Origin: CAZDYP01 sp964509505
GTDB taxonomy: Bacteria > Chloroflexota > Anaerolineae > JACRMK01
NCBI GenBank assembly: GCA_964509505.1
Contig: CAZDYP010000044.1
Coordinates: 1 to 31,216 of the forward strand
Direction of reading: 5' to 3'
Length of the DNA: 31,216 nt
This document shows, one piece after another, positions 1 to 7,365 of this stretch. The first letter of the stretch is position 1, and every line of letters begins with the position of its first letter. The position numbers and the translations under genes are program-made. A model generated the notes under the pieces. The model searched no databases. It was not told where the DNA came from and was given only the letters and a program-made list of their open reading frames with translations.

Positions 1-409
1 AGCACGGCATACGACGCGTGTAGCGATAGCCTTCCTTCTCATAGACACGCCGCGCGGGTAGATTGGCGGCGCGCACTTCGAGCTGGATAGTCTTCAAGCC
101 AATGGCGCGCGCCGCTTCCGACAAACGCCGCATCAGCGCTTGTCCAAGTTTTTGATTTTGATATTGCGGAATCACCGCCGCGTCGCCGCACCAGCCGCGT
201 GTGTCGCGCACAGCCAGCATCGCAAGGCCCGCAACCTGTTCGTTCTCATCCAACGCGACGACAGAATGCGCGTGGTCAATTTGCGTGGTCGCCGCATAAG
301 CGACGTAGCCCTCGATGGTGTCGTGGTCGTTGGGATAGACGAGGTTGATGGCGCGCACGATAGCGGCAAGGGGAACGTGAGCGGCTGAAGTGAAGGTGAA
401 GGAAGGCAT
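1..409 (-). CDS. GNAT-family N-acetyltransferase (C-terminus beyond window)
   Basis: This is an acetyltransferase of the GNAT fold that would move an acetyl group from acetyl-CoA to an amine; the substrate cannot be read from sequence. I translated the minus strand from the ATG at 409: about 136 residues are visible and the frame is open to the window edge. The acetyl-CoA loop region is recognisable around residues 85-100 (VIPQYQNQKLGQALMRRL), followed by the usual beta strand (IQLEVRAANLPARRVYEKEGY), in which the Asn and Tyr positions match RimI-like GNATs. It lies 19 bases downstream of the acyl-CoA synthetase gene on the same strand and is probably co-transcribed. RimI-type ribosomal-protein acetylation is possible but not shown. 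Confidence 0.82.
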   Translation of the reverse strand, partial: MPSFTFTSAAHVPLAAIVRAINLVYPNDHDTIEGYVAYAATTQIDHAHSVVALDENEQVAGLAMLAVRDTRGWCGDAAVIPQYQNQKLGQALMRRLSEAARAIGLKTIQLEVRAANLPARRVYEKEGYRYTRRMPC

Positions 410-428
410 AAGCAGGGTTGTTTTGATT

Positions 429-1922
429 TTACCCTCTAAGCACTCTTTTCAAAATTTTCCCCGTCGCGCTTTTCGGCAGCTCACTCACAAAGTCCACTGC
501 CGAAGGCGCTTTATACACGGCGATGCGCTCACGACAATATGCGATGATCTCCTCGCTCGTCACCGTCTCGCCTGCTTTCAGCACAATCGCTGCTTTGACG
601 GATTCGCCCTTCAATGGATCTGCGATGCCATAGACCGCGACCTCTTTTACGGCGGGATGACGATATAGCACTTGCTCGACTTCGGCGGGCCAGACTTTGA
701 AGCCGCTGACGTTGATCATGTCCTTCACGCGATCCACAATGAATATATATCCTTCATCATCCATTGTGCCGATGTCGCCGCTGTGCAGCCAGCCATTGCG
801 AATCGCTTGCGCGGTGGCCTCGGGCTTACCCCAATAGCCTTGCATCACCCCCGGACCCTTGATGCAAATTTCGCCCCACTGACCCAGCGGCAGTTCGTAA
901 CCGTTCTCGTCAAGAATCTTCAACTCGAAATTTTCGATGGCGGTTCCAACGCTGCCGAACTTGTGGCGGAAGTCATGATTGTAGCACGCAAACGGCGAGC
1001 ATTCCGTCAAGCCATAGCCTTCAAACACAGGGCGCCCGAAGCGTTCCGTCCACCGCCGCGAGATTTCCTGCGGCATCGTCGCCGCCGCTGAGAAGTCATA
1101 ACGCAACGAGGACAAATCCCATTTTGATAAATCCATGTTAAGCAATGCGATATAAATGGTCGGCACGGCAAAGAACATCGTGACACGCTCTTGTTGAATC
1201 GAATTCAATACGACATCCGGCACGAAGCGCCGCTGCAGCACGACAGTTGCGCACGCCTGGAACGCGCCATTCATAATGAAGTTCTGCCCGAAGACGTGGA
1301 ACAACGGCAAGAACAACGCGAGCCGATCGGCCGGCTTGTAACCGGCGTGATGCACGGTTGCCCACGCATTCGAGCTGAGGTTGCCATGCGAGAGCGTCGC
1401 GCCTTTGGGGAAGCCCGTCGTGCCAGAGGTGTAGAGCAACGCAGCGGGATCGTTGCCGTCCATCTCCATTGCCTTCCCATCGCTCGCGCCTTGACTCAAC
1501 CAAGCGTCAAGCGTGACGTGACCTTGCGCGTCGCCTTCGCACACGACGACCTGAAGACCCGAAGGGTTTCCAAAACCCTTCGGGTCTATCTGTTGCAACA
1601 AATCGCCAACGGTGAAGATGACCTTCGCGCCCGCATCGTTCACGATGTATGTCACTTCGTCGCGTTTGAAGATGGCGTTAATCGAGACGGCAAGCGCGCC
1701 TGCTTTCAGTGTGGCGAGATAACACACGGCGAACTGCGGGATGTTTGGCAGATACAAGGCGACGCGGTCGCCGCGCTGCACGCCGTTGGCTTTGAGCGCG
1801 TTGGCAAGGCGGTTCGCTTGCTCATTGAGTGTGCGATATGACCACTGTGCGCCCTCGAAGATGATGGCGGCTTTATCCGGAAAAAATTTGGCGGCACGTT
1901 CGACGTGCTGTGCGAGGTTCAT
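429..1922 (-). CDS. Long-chain acyl-CoA synthetase (AMP-dependent ligase)
   Basis: This 497-residue member of the ANL adenylating family would activate a carboxylic or fatty acid with ATP and join it to CoA. Visible motifs are the phosphate loop LLYTSGTTGFPKG (residues 162-174), GYGLTECSP, the hinge region HSGDIGTMDDEGYIFIVDRVKDM, and the C-terminal PKSATGKILKR with the catalytic lysine. The start is supported by AGGAGC seven bases upstream of the ATG. Length and motif order are typical of FadD-like or medium-chain ligases; chain length is not predictable. An oddity is a perfect 15-bp inverted repeat (1555-1587) inside the gene, encoding residues about 113-123 in a surface-loop position before the P-loop. 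The frame stays open through it. GNAT follows downstream. Confidence 0.93.
   Translation of the reverse strand: MNLAQHVERAAKFFPDKAAIIFEGAQWSYRTLNEQANRLANALKANGVQRGDRVALYLPNIPQFAVCYLATLKAGALAVSINAIFKRDEVTYIVNDAGAKVIFTVGDLLQQIDPKGFGNPSGLQVVVCEGDAQGHVTLDAWLSQGASDGKAMEMDGNDPAALLYTSGTTGFPKGATLSHGNLSSNAWATVHHAGYKPADRLALFLPLFHVFGQNFIMNGAFQACATVVLQRRFVPDVVLNSIQQERVTMFFAVPTIYIALLNMDLSKWDLSSLRYDFSAAATMPQEISRRWTERFGRPVFEGYGLTECSPFACYNHDFRHKFGSVGTAIENFELKILDENGYELPLGQWGEICIKGPGVMQGYWGKPEATAQAIRNGWLHSGDIGTMDDEGYIFIVDRVKDMINVSGFKVWPAEVEQVLYRHPAVKEVAVYGIADPLKGESVKAAIVLKAGETVTSEEIIAYCRERIAVYKAPSAVDFVSELPKSATGKILKRVLRG
1555..1587. repeat. Palindromic repeat inside the acyl-CoA synthetase gene
   Basis: There are two perfect 15-base inverted arms (AGACCCGAAGGGTTT at 1555-1569, its complement at 1573-1587) separated by three bases. 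It lies wholly in coding sequence and preserves the frame. It resembles the intergenic hairpins at 29928-29968 (AGACCCTAAAGG arms) and 24914-24938, so it looks like a member of a dispersed family rather than a property of the enzyme. Confidence 0.85.
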
Positions 1923-1946
1923 AAAAGCTCCTTTTTAGATTTGAGA

Positions 1947-2046
1947 NNNNNNNNNNNNNNNNNNNNNNNNNNNNNNNNNNNNNNNNNNNNNNNNNNNNNN
2001 NNNNNNNNNNNNNNNNNNNNNNNNNNNNNNNNNNNNNNNNNNNNNN
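1947..2046. other. Assembly gap (100 N)
   Basis: This is exactly 100 unknown bases, the conventional placeholder for a scaffold join. The C-terminal part of the WD40-like gene to its right would lie here; the true length is unknown. Confidence 0.98.
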
Positions 2047-2452
2047 CGCGCCACGAGCGTAAGTAGCGTGCCATCAGGTGAAACCAGCAAGTTAGCGATG
2101 GGGAAATCAACTTTCTCGGAAAGGAGAGTGCGACCACTCGATATTTGCCATGTTTTGACCGCGCCCTCTCGTGTTGCCGCTGCCATGATTGCCCCATTGC
2201 GCGATAGAAACATGAAATCTATGAGACCCACCAATGAGCCACTAAAAATTTCGCGACGTGTTTCGGTATTGGTGTTGGTATGGGTGTCCGAATAGGTTGT
2301 ATTGTTGGGCCAAGTGATCGCGTGGGCGTTATAGTTGATATTACCTGTGTTGTGCTCGCGGTGGGCATTGGCGTCGCTTCCTCCGCCCCCGCGCACGCGA
2401 CGACACCAATCCCCATCACCACTATCAACCACTCTATACATCATGTCTTCAT
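2047..2452 (-). pseudogene. Decayed lipoprotein with WD40-like repeat, cut by gap
   Basis: Minus-strand remnants of one gene lie in two frames. A Shine-Dalgarno AGGAG stands seven bases before ATG-AAG-ACA at 2452, but codon 4 is TGA (2441-2443). After it the same frame gives a good lipoprotein leader (WLIVVMGIGVVAC, lipobox VVAC) and a T/P-rich linker (TPIPTPIP). This frame dies at 2219. The neighbouring frame carries a WD40-like segment (GAIMAAATREGAVKTWQISSG, then LLVSPDGTLLTLVA) that runs into the gap. The simplest reading is one secreted beta-propeller lipoprotein broken by a nonsense codon and a frameshift near 2240-2265. Sequencing error could explain the frameshift. The alternative ATG at 2428 would leave too short an n-region. 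Confidence 0.6.
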
Positions 2453-2470
2453 GCGGCACTCCTGTTCGTT

Positions 2471-2674
2471 TTAAGCGGGTTCCAATAGCTCGTAAGCTAC
2501 GGCTTGGGGTTGTGTGACGACTTTGGAAGCCGACAGAATCTCAAAGCAGACAATCTCGCCATCATATCCAAAATCGGCAATCATTCCGGATCGAATTTCG
2601 TCTGACTCGCGGATGCGTGCTTCGCGCAAAGTGATCGTCATCGTATCCGTTTCACGATCATAGATAATTTTCAT
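2471..2674 (-). CDS. DUF2283 family small protein (putative antitoxin)
   Basis: This 67-residue protein has the DUF2283 hallmark start (MKIIYDRETDTMTITLRE), followed by an Asp/Glu-rich stretch and an I-L-x-A-S-K segment typical of the family. GGGAG lies upstream of the ATG, inside the tail of the preceding gene. Three bases separate it from the stop of the DUF4258-type gene, so the two form an operon. Such pairs are commonly found together and are suspected toxin-antitoxin modules, with DUF2283 in the antitoxin role. That role is inference from context. The gene itself is intact, unlike its partner. Confidence 0.82.
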   Translation of the reverse strand: MKIIYDRETDTMTITLREARIRESDEIRSGMIADFGYDGEIVCFEILSASKVVTQPQAVAYELLEPA

Positions 2675-2677
2675 GGG

Positions 2678-2944
2678 TCATACTCCCTTCAAGTAACGTC
2701 TAATGTGCGATGTTTTGCGCACGGTCACAACCACACGCTCGATGGTTGTCTCCTCAATCATGACACGCAACAACATCTCCTAGCCAAGGATTGTATCAAA
2801 GTAACGGCGCATGTAAACATCGCGCCCATAATGACCAACCGCAATCGCCTCTGGACTTGCGAGTGCGCGTTCAACCTCAGCCAACTTGATTTCATGGTCG
2901 GTCAGATTTTGTATGGCATGTGGTGGAATACGTATGGGTTTCAT
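2678..2944 (-). pseudogene. DUF4258-like putative toxin interrupted by in-frame TAG
   Basis: I translated this by hand because the stop splits it. From ATG 2944 (GGAG directly before it, GGGGAG further up) the frame reads 54 residues ending RRYFDTILG, then TAG at 2780-2782, then continues without any frame change as EMLLRVMIEETTIERVVVTVRKTSHIRRYLKGV to TGA at 2678. In related small proteins the sequence at this point reads roughly LG-K-EMLLRV, so one AAG-to-TAG change explains the break. The total would be 88 residues, the usual length. It is followed at once by the intact DUF2283 gene. If functional it would be the putative toxin (RelE/BrnT-like fold suspected); as read here it is truncated. 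Confidence 0.75.
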
Positions 2945-2962
2945 CTCCGCCGTTACTCTCCC

Positions 2963-4033
2963 CTAAACAAATCCCAACCGCTTCGCATCCGTCTCCATCC
3001 CCTCCACCATCGCCTTCAACCACTTCACGCCATGCACCGCATCGTTCAAGTCCATCGTCTCGACGGGCGAATGCGAATAGCGCCGACAGATACCCAGCCC
3101 GCCCGTTGGGATGCCCTCGCGCGCCGTGTGAATCGCGCCCGCGTCCGTGCCCGACTTGCCGATGACCGTCGCAGGTTGATACGTGATACCCGCGCGCTGC
3201 GCCGCGTCGTCCATGATGCGCTTCATGCTCGCGCCCATGATGTGCCCCGTGTTTGCCAAGAGCATCACAGGTCCGCGCCCAATCCCCGTCGGCATCTCAC
3301 GATAGTAATTCACATCCGGCGTATCGCCGCTCATGAATGTGTCCACCACAATCGCGTAATCAGGCGCAGCATGTTCGGCGGCGACTTTTGCGCCGCGCAA
3401 GCCCACTTCCTCTTGCACGGCGACGACGCCAATCAGTGTGCCATCAATCGTCACGCCCTGGAGCTCGCGGAACAATTGCGCCAACATCGCGCACCCAATT
3501 CGATTGTCAATCGCCTTGCCCACGATGCGCTCAGGATTCGTCAGCTGCTCAAGCTCGCTCAGCCACACCCACGGATCACCCAAGCGAATGCCCATACGCG
3601 CGACCTCCTCTGCTGATGACGCGCCAACATCCACATACATAGTGTCCAGCATCTGTACTTTGTTGCGCTCATCGGCTGATTGCAAGTGACCCGACTTCGC
3701 GCCGACGACGCCCAAATGCCCATTCACCCACACCTTGCGTCCGAGAATGAGCGCGTCCAGCACGCCGCCCAAGCGATCAATTTTCAAGAAGCCATCGGGC
3801 AGGATGCTCTTCACCACGCCGCCGATTTCGTCCGAATGGGTTTCGATCATCAAACGTGGATGCTCACGTTGTCCTTTTTTAGTGGCATACAAATTGCCAA
3901 ACGTATCCACCTCAACAGAATCCGCCAATGGCGTGAAGGCATCACGCAAATAACGCACGACGGGCTGCTCGAAACCCGGCGGCGCATGAAGTTTCACGAG
4001 GTCTTTCAAGGTTGCGAGTAATTGGTCTTTCAT
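2963..4033 (-). CDS. M42 family metallopeptidase (glutamyl aminopeptidase-like)
   Basis: This 356-residue co-catalytic di-metal aminopeptidase of the M42 (PepA/TET-like) family would trim N-terminal residues from peptides in the cytoplasm. Expected ligands are present in order: His66 and Asp68 (ETHSDEIGG), Asp176 (KAIDNRIGC), the catalytic pair Glu208-Glu209 (VQEEVGLRG), Asp231 (VVDTFMSGDTP) and His321 (RRYSHSPVE). Family members are often labelled endoglucanase by old annotation, which should not be followed here. The ATG at 4033 is near the usual N-terminus (KDLVKLHAPPGFE). The gene lies downstream of the Gfo/Idh gene, separated by a 122-bp repeat-filled spacer. Confidence 0.92.
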   Translation of the reverse strand: MKDQLLATLKDLVKLHAPPGFEQPVVRYLRDAFTPLADSVEVDTFGNLYATKKGQREHPRLMIETHSDEIGGVVKSILPDGFLKIDRLGGVLDALILGRKVWVNGHLGVVGAKSGHLQSADERNKVQMLDTMYVDVGASSAEEVARMGIRLGDPWVWLSELEQLTNPERIVGKAIDNRIGCAMLAQLFRELQGVTIDGTLIGVVAVQEEVGLRGAKVAAEHAAPDYAIVVDTFMSGDTPDVNYYREMPTGIGRGPVMLLANTGHIMGASMKRIMDDAAQRAGITYQPATVIGKSGTDAGAIHTAREGIPTGGLGICRRYSHSPVETMDLNDAVHGVKWLKAMVEGMETDAKRLGFV

Positions 4034-4054
4034 GGAAAATTTTCCTTAATGAGA

Positions 4055-4155
4055 GATTCATGCGACACGATACACGATGCAGGATGTAGGATGGCTCCAG
4101 TGCATCCTGTATCGTGTATCGTGCATCCTGTATCGTGTATCGTGCATCCTATATC
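4055..4155. repeat. 21-bp tandem word repeat with inverted copy
   Basis: The 122-bp spacer between two minus-strand genes is almost entirely repeat. A 21-base unit (TGCATCCTGTATCGTGTATC plus G) occurs twice in tandem at about 4101-4142, followed by a degenerate third copy. An inverted partner (ATACACGATGCAGGATG) precedes it near 4070-4086. It can fold as a hairpin on either strand. No promoter was evident. Confidence 0.8.
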
Positions 4156-5213
4156 CTATACCACATCCGCCCAACACTTTCGCTCATGCGCCTCCAGCGC
4201 CGCCGCGATTACCGCTTGCGCCTTCAAGCCATCGGCGAAGCTTGGGGTGATGGGTTTGTCTTCAATAATGGCGTCAATGAACGCGCGCACACCTTGCGAT
4301 TGTCGCGTGAACACTTCGTATTGATTGTGTGGATTCACGCCTTGCAAGATGTCGTCGGGAATAGGCAATACGCGAAACGCGGGCTCATCGTGATGCAATC
4401 CGCGAATCTCCGAATCCGTTTGCGTGTAATCGGCTTCAAGCGCGCCTTGGTCGCCATGCAAGCGCAAAATTTGTTGTTGACCCCGCGCGCCTTGATACGC
4501 GACGGCGCTGACGTGAATCATGCCTTGCGCGCCGTTGGCAAATTGCGCGAGCAACGCCGCCGCATCGTTGGCGGGTTGTGCAATGTTGGCGCGCGCGACG
4601 GCTGTGGTTAGGTGCGCGCTCACTCGCACGATGTCACCGACGAGCCAATGCGCCAAATCAATCATGTGTGAACCCAAGTCGCCCAACGCACCATTCGCTC
4701 TGCGTGCATCGAAGCGCCACAGATATTGACTATCGCGCGCGTAGCCGCCAAACTGGATGAACTGACAATGATACACGCGCCCGATGAAGCCCTCGTCTAT
4801 CAAGCGTTTGATGTAACGAAAGTGCGGCACGCCGCGCCATGTGAAATACGTCATCGTCTGGACGCGCACGCTTTCCGCCTGCTCGGTCATCGCGCGCGCT
4901 TGCGCCAGCGTGTACGCCAACGGCTTCTCGCACAACACATGCAAGCCCGCATCGAGCGCCGCCATCGTCACGTCATAATGCGCGTCATCTGGCACGGAGA
5001 CAATGAGCGCGTGCAACGACTCGCGCGCAATCATCTCACGATAGTCTGTATAAACGTGGGGGATGGCATATTTCGTTGCCAGCGTTTGTGCGCGTGCGCG
5101 GTCACGCCCGCAAAGCGCGACAGGGGCAGCGCCTGGATGACTCACGAGCGCGGGCAGGTGCATTCGGTCCGCCCACCAACTCGTGCCGACGACGCCGACG
5201 CGGATTTTGGGTG
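4156..5213 (-). CDS. Gfo/Idh/MocA family NAD(P)-dependent oxidoreductase (N-terminus in gap)
   Basis: About 352 residues are readable, from PKIRVGVVGTSWWADRMHLP to a TAG stop at 4156. The N-terminal Rossmann fold is clear (V-G-V-V-G-T-S-W-W), as is the family motif LHVLCEKPLAYTLAQA with the catalytic-region EKP. The C-terminal alpha/beta domain has GDLGSHMIDLAHWLVG, whose His is the usual general-acid position. The family acts on sugars, inositols and related polyols; the substrate is not predictable. The start codon lies in or beside the 100-N gap: only a few residues before PKIRV are missing from the fold. The ATG seen right of the gap cannot be tied to this frame. Confidence 0.9.
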
Positions 5214-5313
5214 NNNNNNNNNNNNNNNNNNNNNNNNNNNNNNNNNNNNNNNNNNNNNNNNNNNNNNNNNNNNNNNNNNNNNNNNNNNNNNNNNNNNNNN
5301 NNNNNNNNNNNNN
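5214..5313. other. Assembly gap (100 N)
   Basis: A 100-N scaffold placeholder sits at the 5' end of the Gfo/Idh/MocA gene, probably because the word-repeat spacer continues into it. Confidence 0.98.
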
Positions 5314-5392
5314 AGTCATGAGTCGTGAGTAATTGATGACTGGCGCTCGCCAATTGTTCAGTACTCCCTACTTTTTACTCAGCACTTCTTAC
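5314..5392. repeat. Short-word repeat spacer
   Basis: This intergenic stretch is built of recurring words (AGTCATGAGTCGTGAGT, CAGTACTCCCTAC, TTTTTACTCAGCACTTC, TTACTCAGTAC) with inverted halves. The word CTACTTTTTACTCA recurs inside the glycosyltransferase gene near 12475. Confidence 0.65.
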
Positions 5393-6310
5393 TCAGTACT
5401 TTATGTTTGCCAACAAATTTTTATCCACCTTACACACCATCGTGTATGCGGGGTCGAAGATGTTGCCCAAGTCGTATTGCACGCATTGACCGAGCAACGT
5501 ATGCGCGCCGATGGCATCGAGTCCGTAATCTTCTTGTAACCAACGCAGCATCTCCGTCGTCGCATGTTGCACGCATTGATCCAATGGGCGCGCGTTGCCA
5601 ACGGTGAAAATATAATCAGCGTTCTCGCCGCGGGGCCAGCTGATCTTTTTATTTTTGATGAGGCGCACGGTGAACTGCACAGCGGCGGAAATCTCGATGC
5701 CTGTACCAACGATTTCTCCATCACCTTGCACGGCATGAACATCGCCGACATGCACCAATGCGCCTTTGACGAACACAGGCAGATACACCGTGACGCCGCT
5801 CACGAAGCCGCGATAATCCATGTTGCCGCCATAGGTTCCCGAAGTTGCCGTCGAGATGGCTTGCCCTTGCGACGGCGCAACGCCAAAGCAGCCCAGCATT
5901 GGCGCAAGCGGAATTGCGATGCCTGTGAACTTGCAATCCGGTTTGACGAGCGTCGCAGTGCCATTCGCTACATCCACGCGCCATTCCGCCGTGTTGTTCT
6001 GTGGCAGCTCGCGCACGTAATCGGGATCAACCACATTCGGCGCCACCGTAAGGCGTGTGTATCCAATCTCACGATTCGGCGTGATGCGCTCCAATTGCAA
6101 TACCAACGTATCGCCTGGCTCCGCACCTTCCACATAAAACGGTCCCGTCTGCGGATTGCCGCGCACGTTGACGAATTGATTGTGTTCGTCGTTGCCCCAC
6201 GCGTCAATTGTCTTGGTGCTCACCGTATCGCCGTCGGCGATGCGTAGCACAGGCTCGTGTGAGCCGATGGTTGTGTGGTAGTGGGTCGGTTGGAAATGAT
6301 GGGTAGTCAT
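5393..6310 (-). CDS. Acetamidase/formamidase family protein
   Basis: This 305-residue protein matches the FmdA/AmdA fold, which hydrolyses short-chain amides (formamide, acetamide) to ammonia and the acid. Recognisable stretches are NPQTGPFYVEGAEPGDTLVLQLERI near the N-terminus, the IPLAPMLGCFGVAP segment, GGNMDYRG with the conserved Asn-Asp, LPVFVKGALVHVGDVHAVQGDGEIVGTGIE (metal-binding His/Asp region) and the C-terminal MVCKVDK. The length is typical of the short bacterial form. It would supply nitrogen. It follows the ankyrin gene after a hairpin-rich spacer, and no partner amide transporter is visible. Confidence 0.92.
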   Translation of the reverse strand: MTTHHFQPTHYHTTIGSHEPVLRIADGDTVSTKTIDAWGNDEHNQFVNVRGNPQTGPFYVEGAEPGDTLVLQLERITPNREIGYTRLTVAPNVVDPDYVRELPQNNTAEWRVDVANGTATLVKPDCKFTGIAIPLAPMLGCFGVAPSQGQAISTATSGTYGGNMDYRGFVSGVTVYLPVFVKGALVHVGDVHAVQGDGEIVGTGIEISAAVQFTVRLIKNKKISWPRGENADYIFTVGNARPLDQCVQHATTEMLRWLQEDYGLDAIGAHTLLGQCVQYDLGNIFDPAYTMVCKVDKNLLANIKY

Positions 6311-6407
6311 ATTGCAAATTGCAGATTGTAGCTTGCGTGAAACGTAAAACGTGAAAAGCGTATCATTACAGTTTGCGCTTCATCTTTCACGTTTCACGCC
6401 TCACGCT
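6311..6407. repeat. Inverted word-repeat spacer (GTGAAACGT / CACGTTTCAC)
   Basis: The 97-bp spacer holds GTGAAACGTAAAACGTGAAAAGCG facing CGCTTCATCTTTCACGTTTC plus ACGCCTCACGCTTCA, forming an imperfect long hairpin. It lies between two minus-strand genes and could end or attenuate transcription from the ankyrin gene, but there is no clear T-run. Confidence 0.7.
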
Positions 6408-6971
6408 TCACTCAACCCCGCCATGCTTGCGAATCGCCTCCGCGATGTCGTCGCGTTTCATGTCGAGCGCAACGCGCAACGGCGTTTTCTTGTTGAAGTT
6501 CTGCGTGTTCACGTCGGTCGCATGGCGCAGCACCCATTCGACCATCTCCAGCTTGCCCGAGGCAATCGCCGCGAAGAGCGCGTGGTTCATGCCCTCCCCG
6601 CCGCCCTGCGACAACAGATATTCGCCAACGGCGGGATTGCCGCTGAACGCCGCATGAAACATCAGCGTGATGCCATGCGCGCCCTTCGCATTCGCTTGAG
6701 ATGGGTCTGCGACGATGAAGGTCTTCACATCATCCAAGCGTCCCAACATCGCCGCGCAACAAAGCGTTAATGGCGCTCCTTGCGAGAGCAAGAACTCTGC
6801 GATCTCTCTGCGTCCTGTGTGCGACGCCGCCATCAATGCGGTCTCGTCGCCAAACTCAGCCAGCGGGATGGTCAACACTTCGGGATGTTCTGCGTAATAC
6901 GCTTTGACTTGCTCCAAGTCGCCATGCGCCGCCAGCACGAATGGCTTCACTAGTTCTTGTGGCACTTCCAT
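6408..6971 (-). CDS. Ankyrin repeat protein
   Basis: This 187-residue protein consists almost wholly of ankyrin repeats, a scaffold for protein-protein contact. Repeats are visible at about residues 40-70 (GDETALMAASHTGRREIAEFLLSQGA), 70-100 (LCCAAMLGRLDDVKTFI), 100-130 (GITLMFHAAFSGNPAVGEYLLSQGG) and 130-185 (ending TPLRVALDMKRDDIAEAIRKHG). No signal peptide is present, so it is probably cytoplasmic. AAGGAG lies just upstream of the ATG at 6971. Its partner is unknown. The 42-bp hairpin array begins 15 bases upstream. Confidence 0.88.
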   Translation of the reverse strand: MEVPQELVKPFVLAAHGDLEQVKAYYAEHPEVLTIPLAEFGDETALMAASHTGRREIAEFLLSQGAPLTLCCAAMLGRLDDVKTFIVADPSQANAKGAHGITLMFHAAFSGNPAVGEYLLSQGGGEGMNHALFAAIASGKLEMVEWVLRHATDVNTQNFNKKTPLRVALDMKRDDIAEAIRKHGGVE

Positions 6972-6985
6972 GAAAAACTCCTTTT

Positions 6986-7356
6986 CATCATGCTAGGTAC
7001 TGTAAGTCGGATTGCTAATCCGACCTACATCATGCTGGGTNNNNNNNNNNNNNNNNNNNNNNNNNNNNNNNNNNNNNNNNNNNNNNNNNNNNNNNNNNNN
7101 NNNNNNNNNNNNNNNNNNNNNNNNNNNNNNNNNNNNNNNNCCTACATCATGCTGGGTACTGTAAGTCGGATTGCCAATCCGACCTACATCATGCTAGGTA
7201 CTGTAAGTCGGATTGTCAATTCGACCTACATCATGCTAGGTACTGTAAGTCGGATTGCTAATCCGACCTACATCATGCTGGGTACTGTAAGTCGGATTGC
7301 CAATCCGACCTACATCATGCTGGGTACTGTAAGTCGGATTGTCAATTCGACCTACA
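6986..7356. repeat. Tandem array of a 42-bp hairpin unit, interrupted by gap
   Basis: Each 42-base unit contains TGTAAGTCGGATTG, a short variable centre, and AATCCGACCTACA, so it folds as an about 12-bp stem (one mismatch) with a three-base loop, joined by CATGCTRGGTAC. One full unit precedes the gap and five follow it. Three variants (centres GCT, GCC, GTC) appear in the order GCT | gap | GCC-GTC-GCT-GCC-GTC, which is a 126-bp higher-order period. In the GTC variant the right arm has AATTCGAC, which keeps pairing as G:U only in plus-strand RNA. There are no spacers, so it is not a CRISPR array. The unit length (14 codons) keeps a fortuitous plus-strand frame open. Confidence 0.93.
7041..7140. 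other. Assembly gap (100 N) inside the hairpin array
   Basis: This is a placeholder gap where the assembler could not resolve the tandem array. The real array may be much longer. Confidence 0.98.
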
Positions 7357-7365
7357 GCCATGAGT

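Noticed and set aside
1191..1841. 216-codon plus-strand open frame opposite the acyl-CoA synthetase
   Set aside because: Antisense shadow with no domain signal.
5564..6247. 227-codon plus-strand open frame opposite the acetamidase gene
   Set aside because: Antisense shadow; the minus frame is a clear family member.
6986..7356. CRISPR-like array
   Set aside because: Repeats are directly abutting with no unique spacers, and no cas gene is near.
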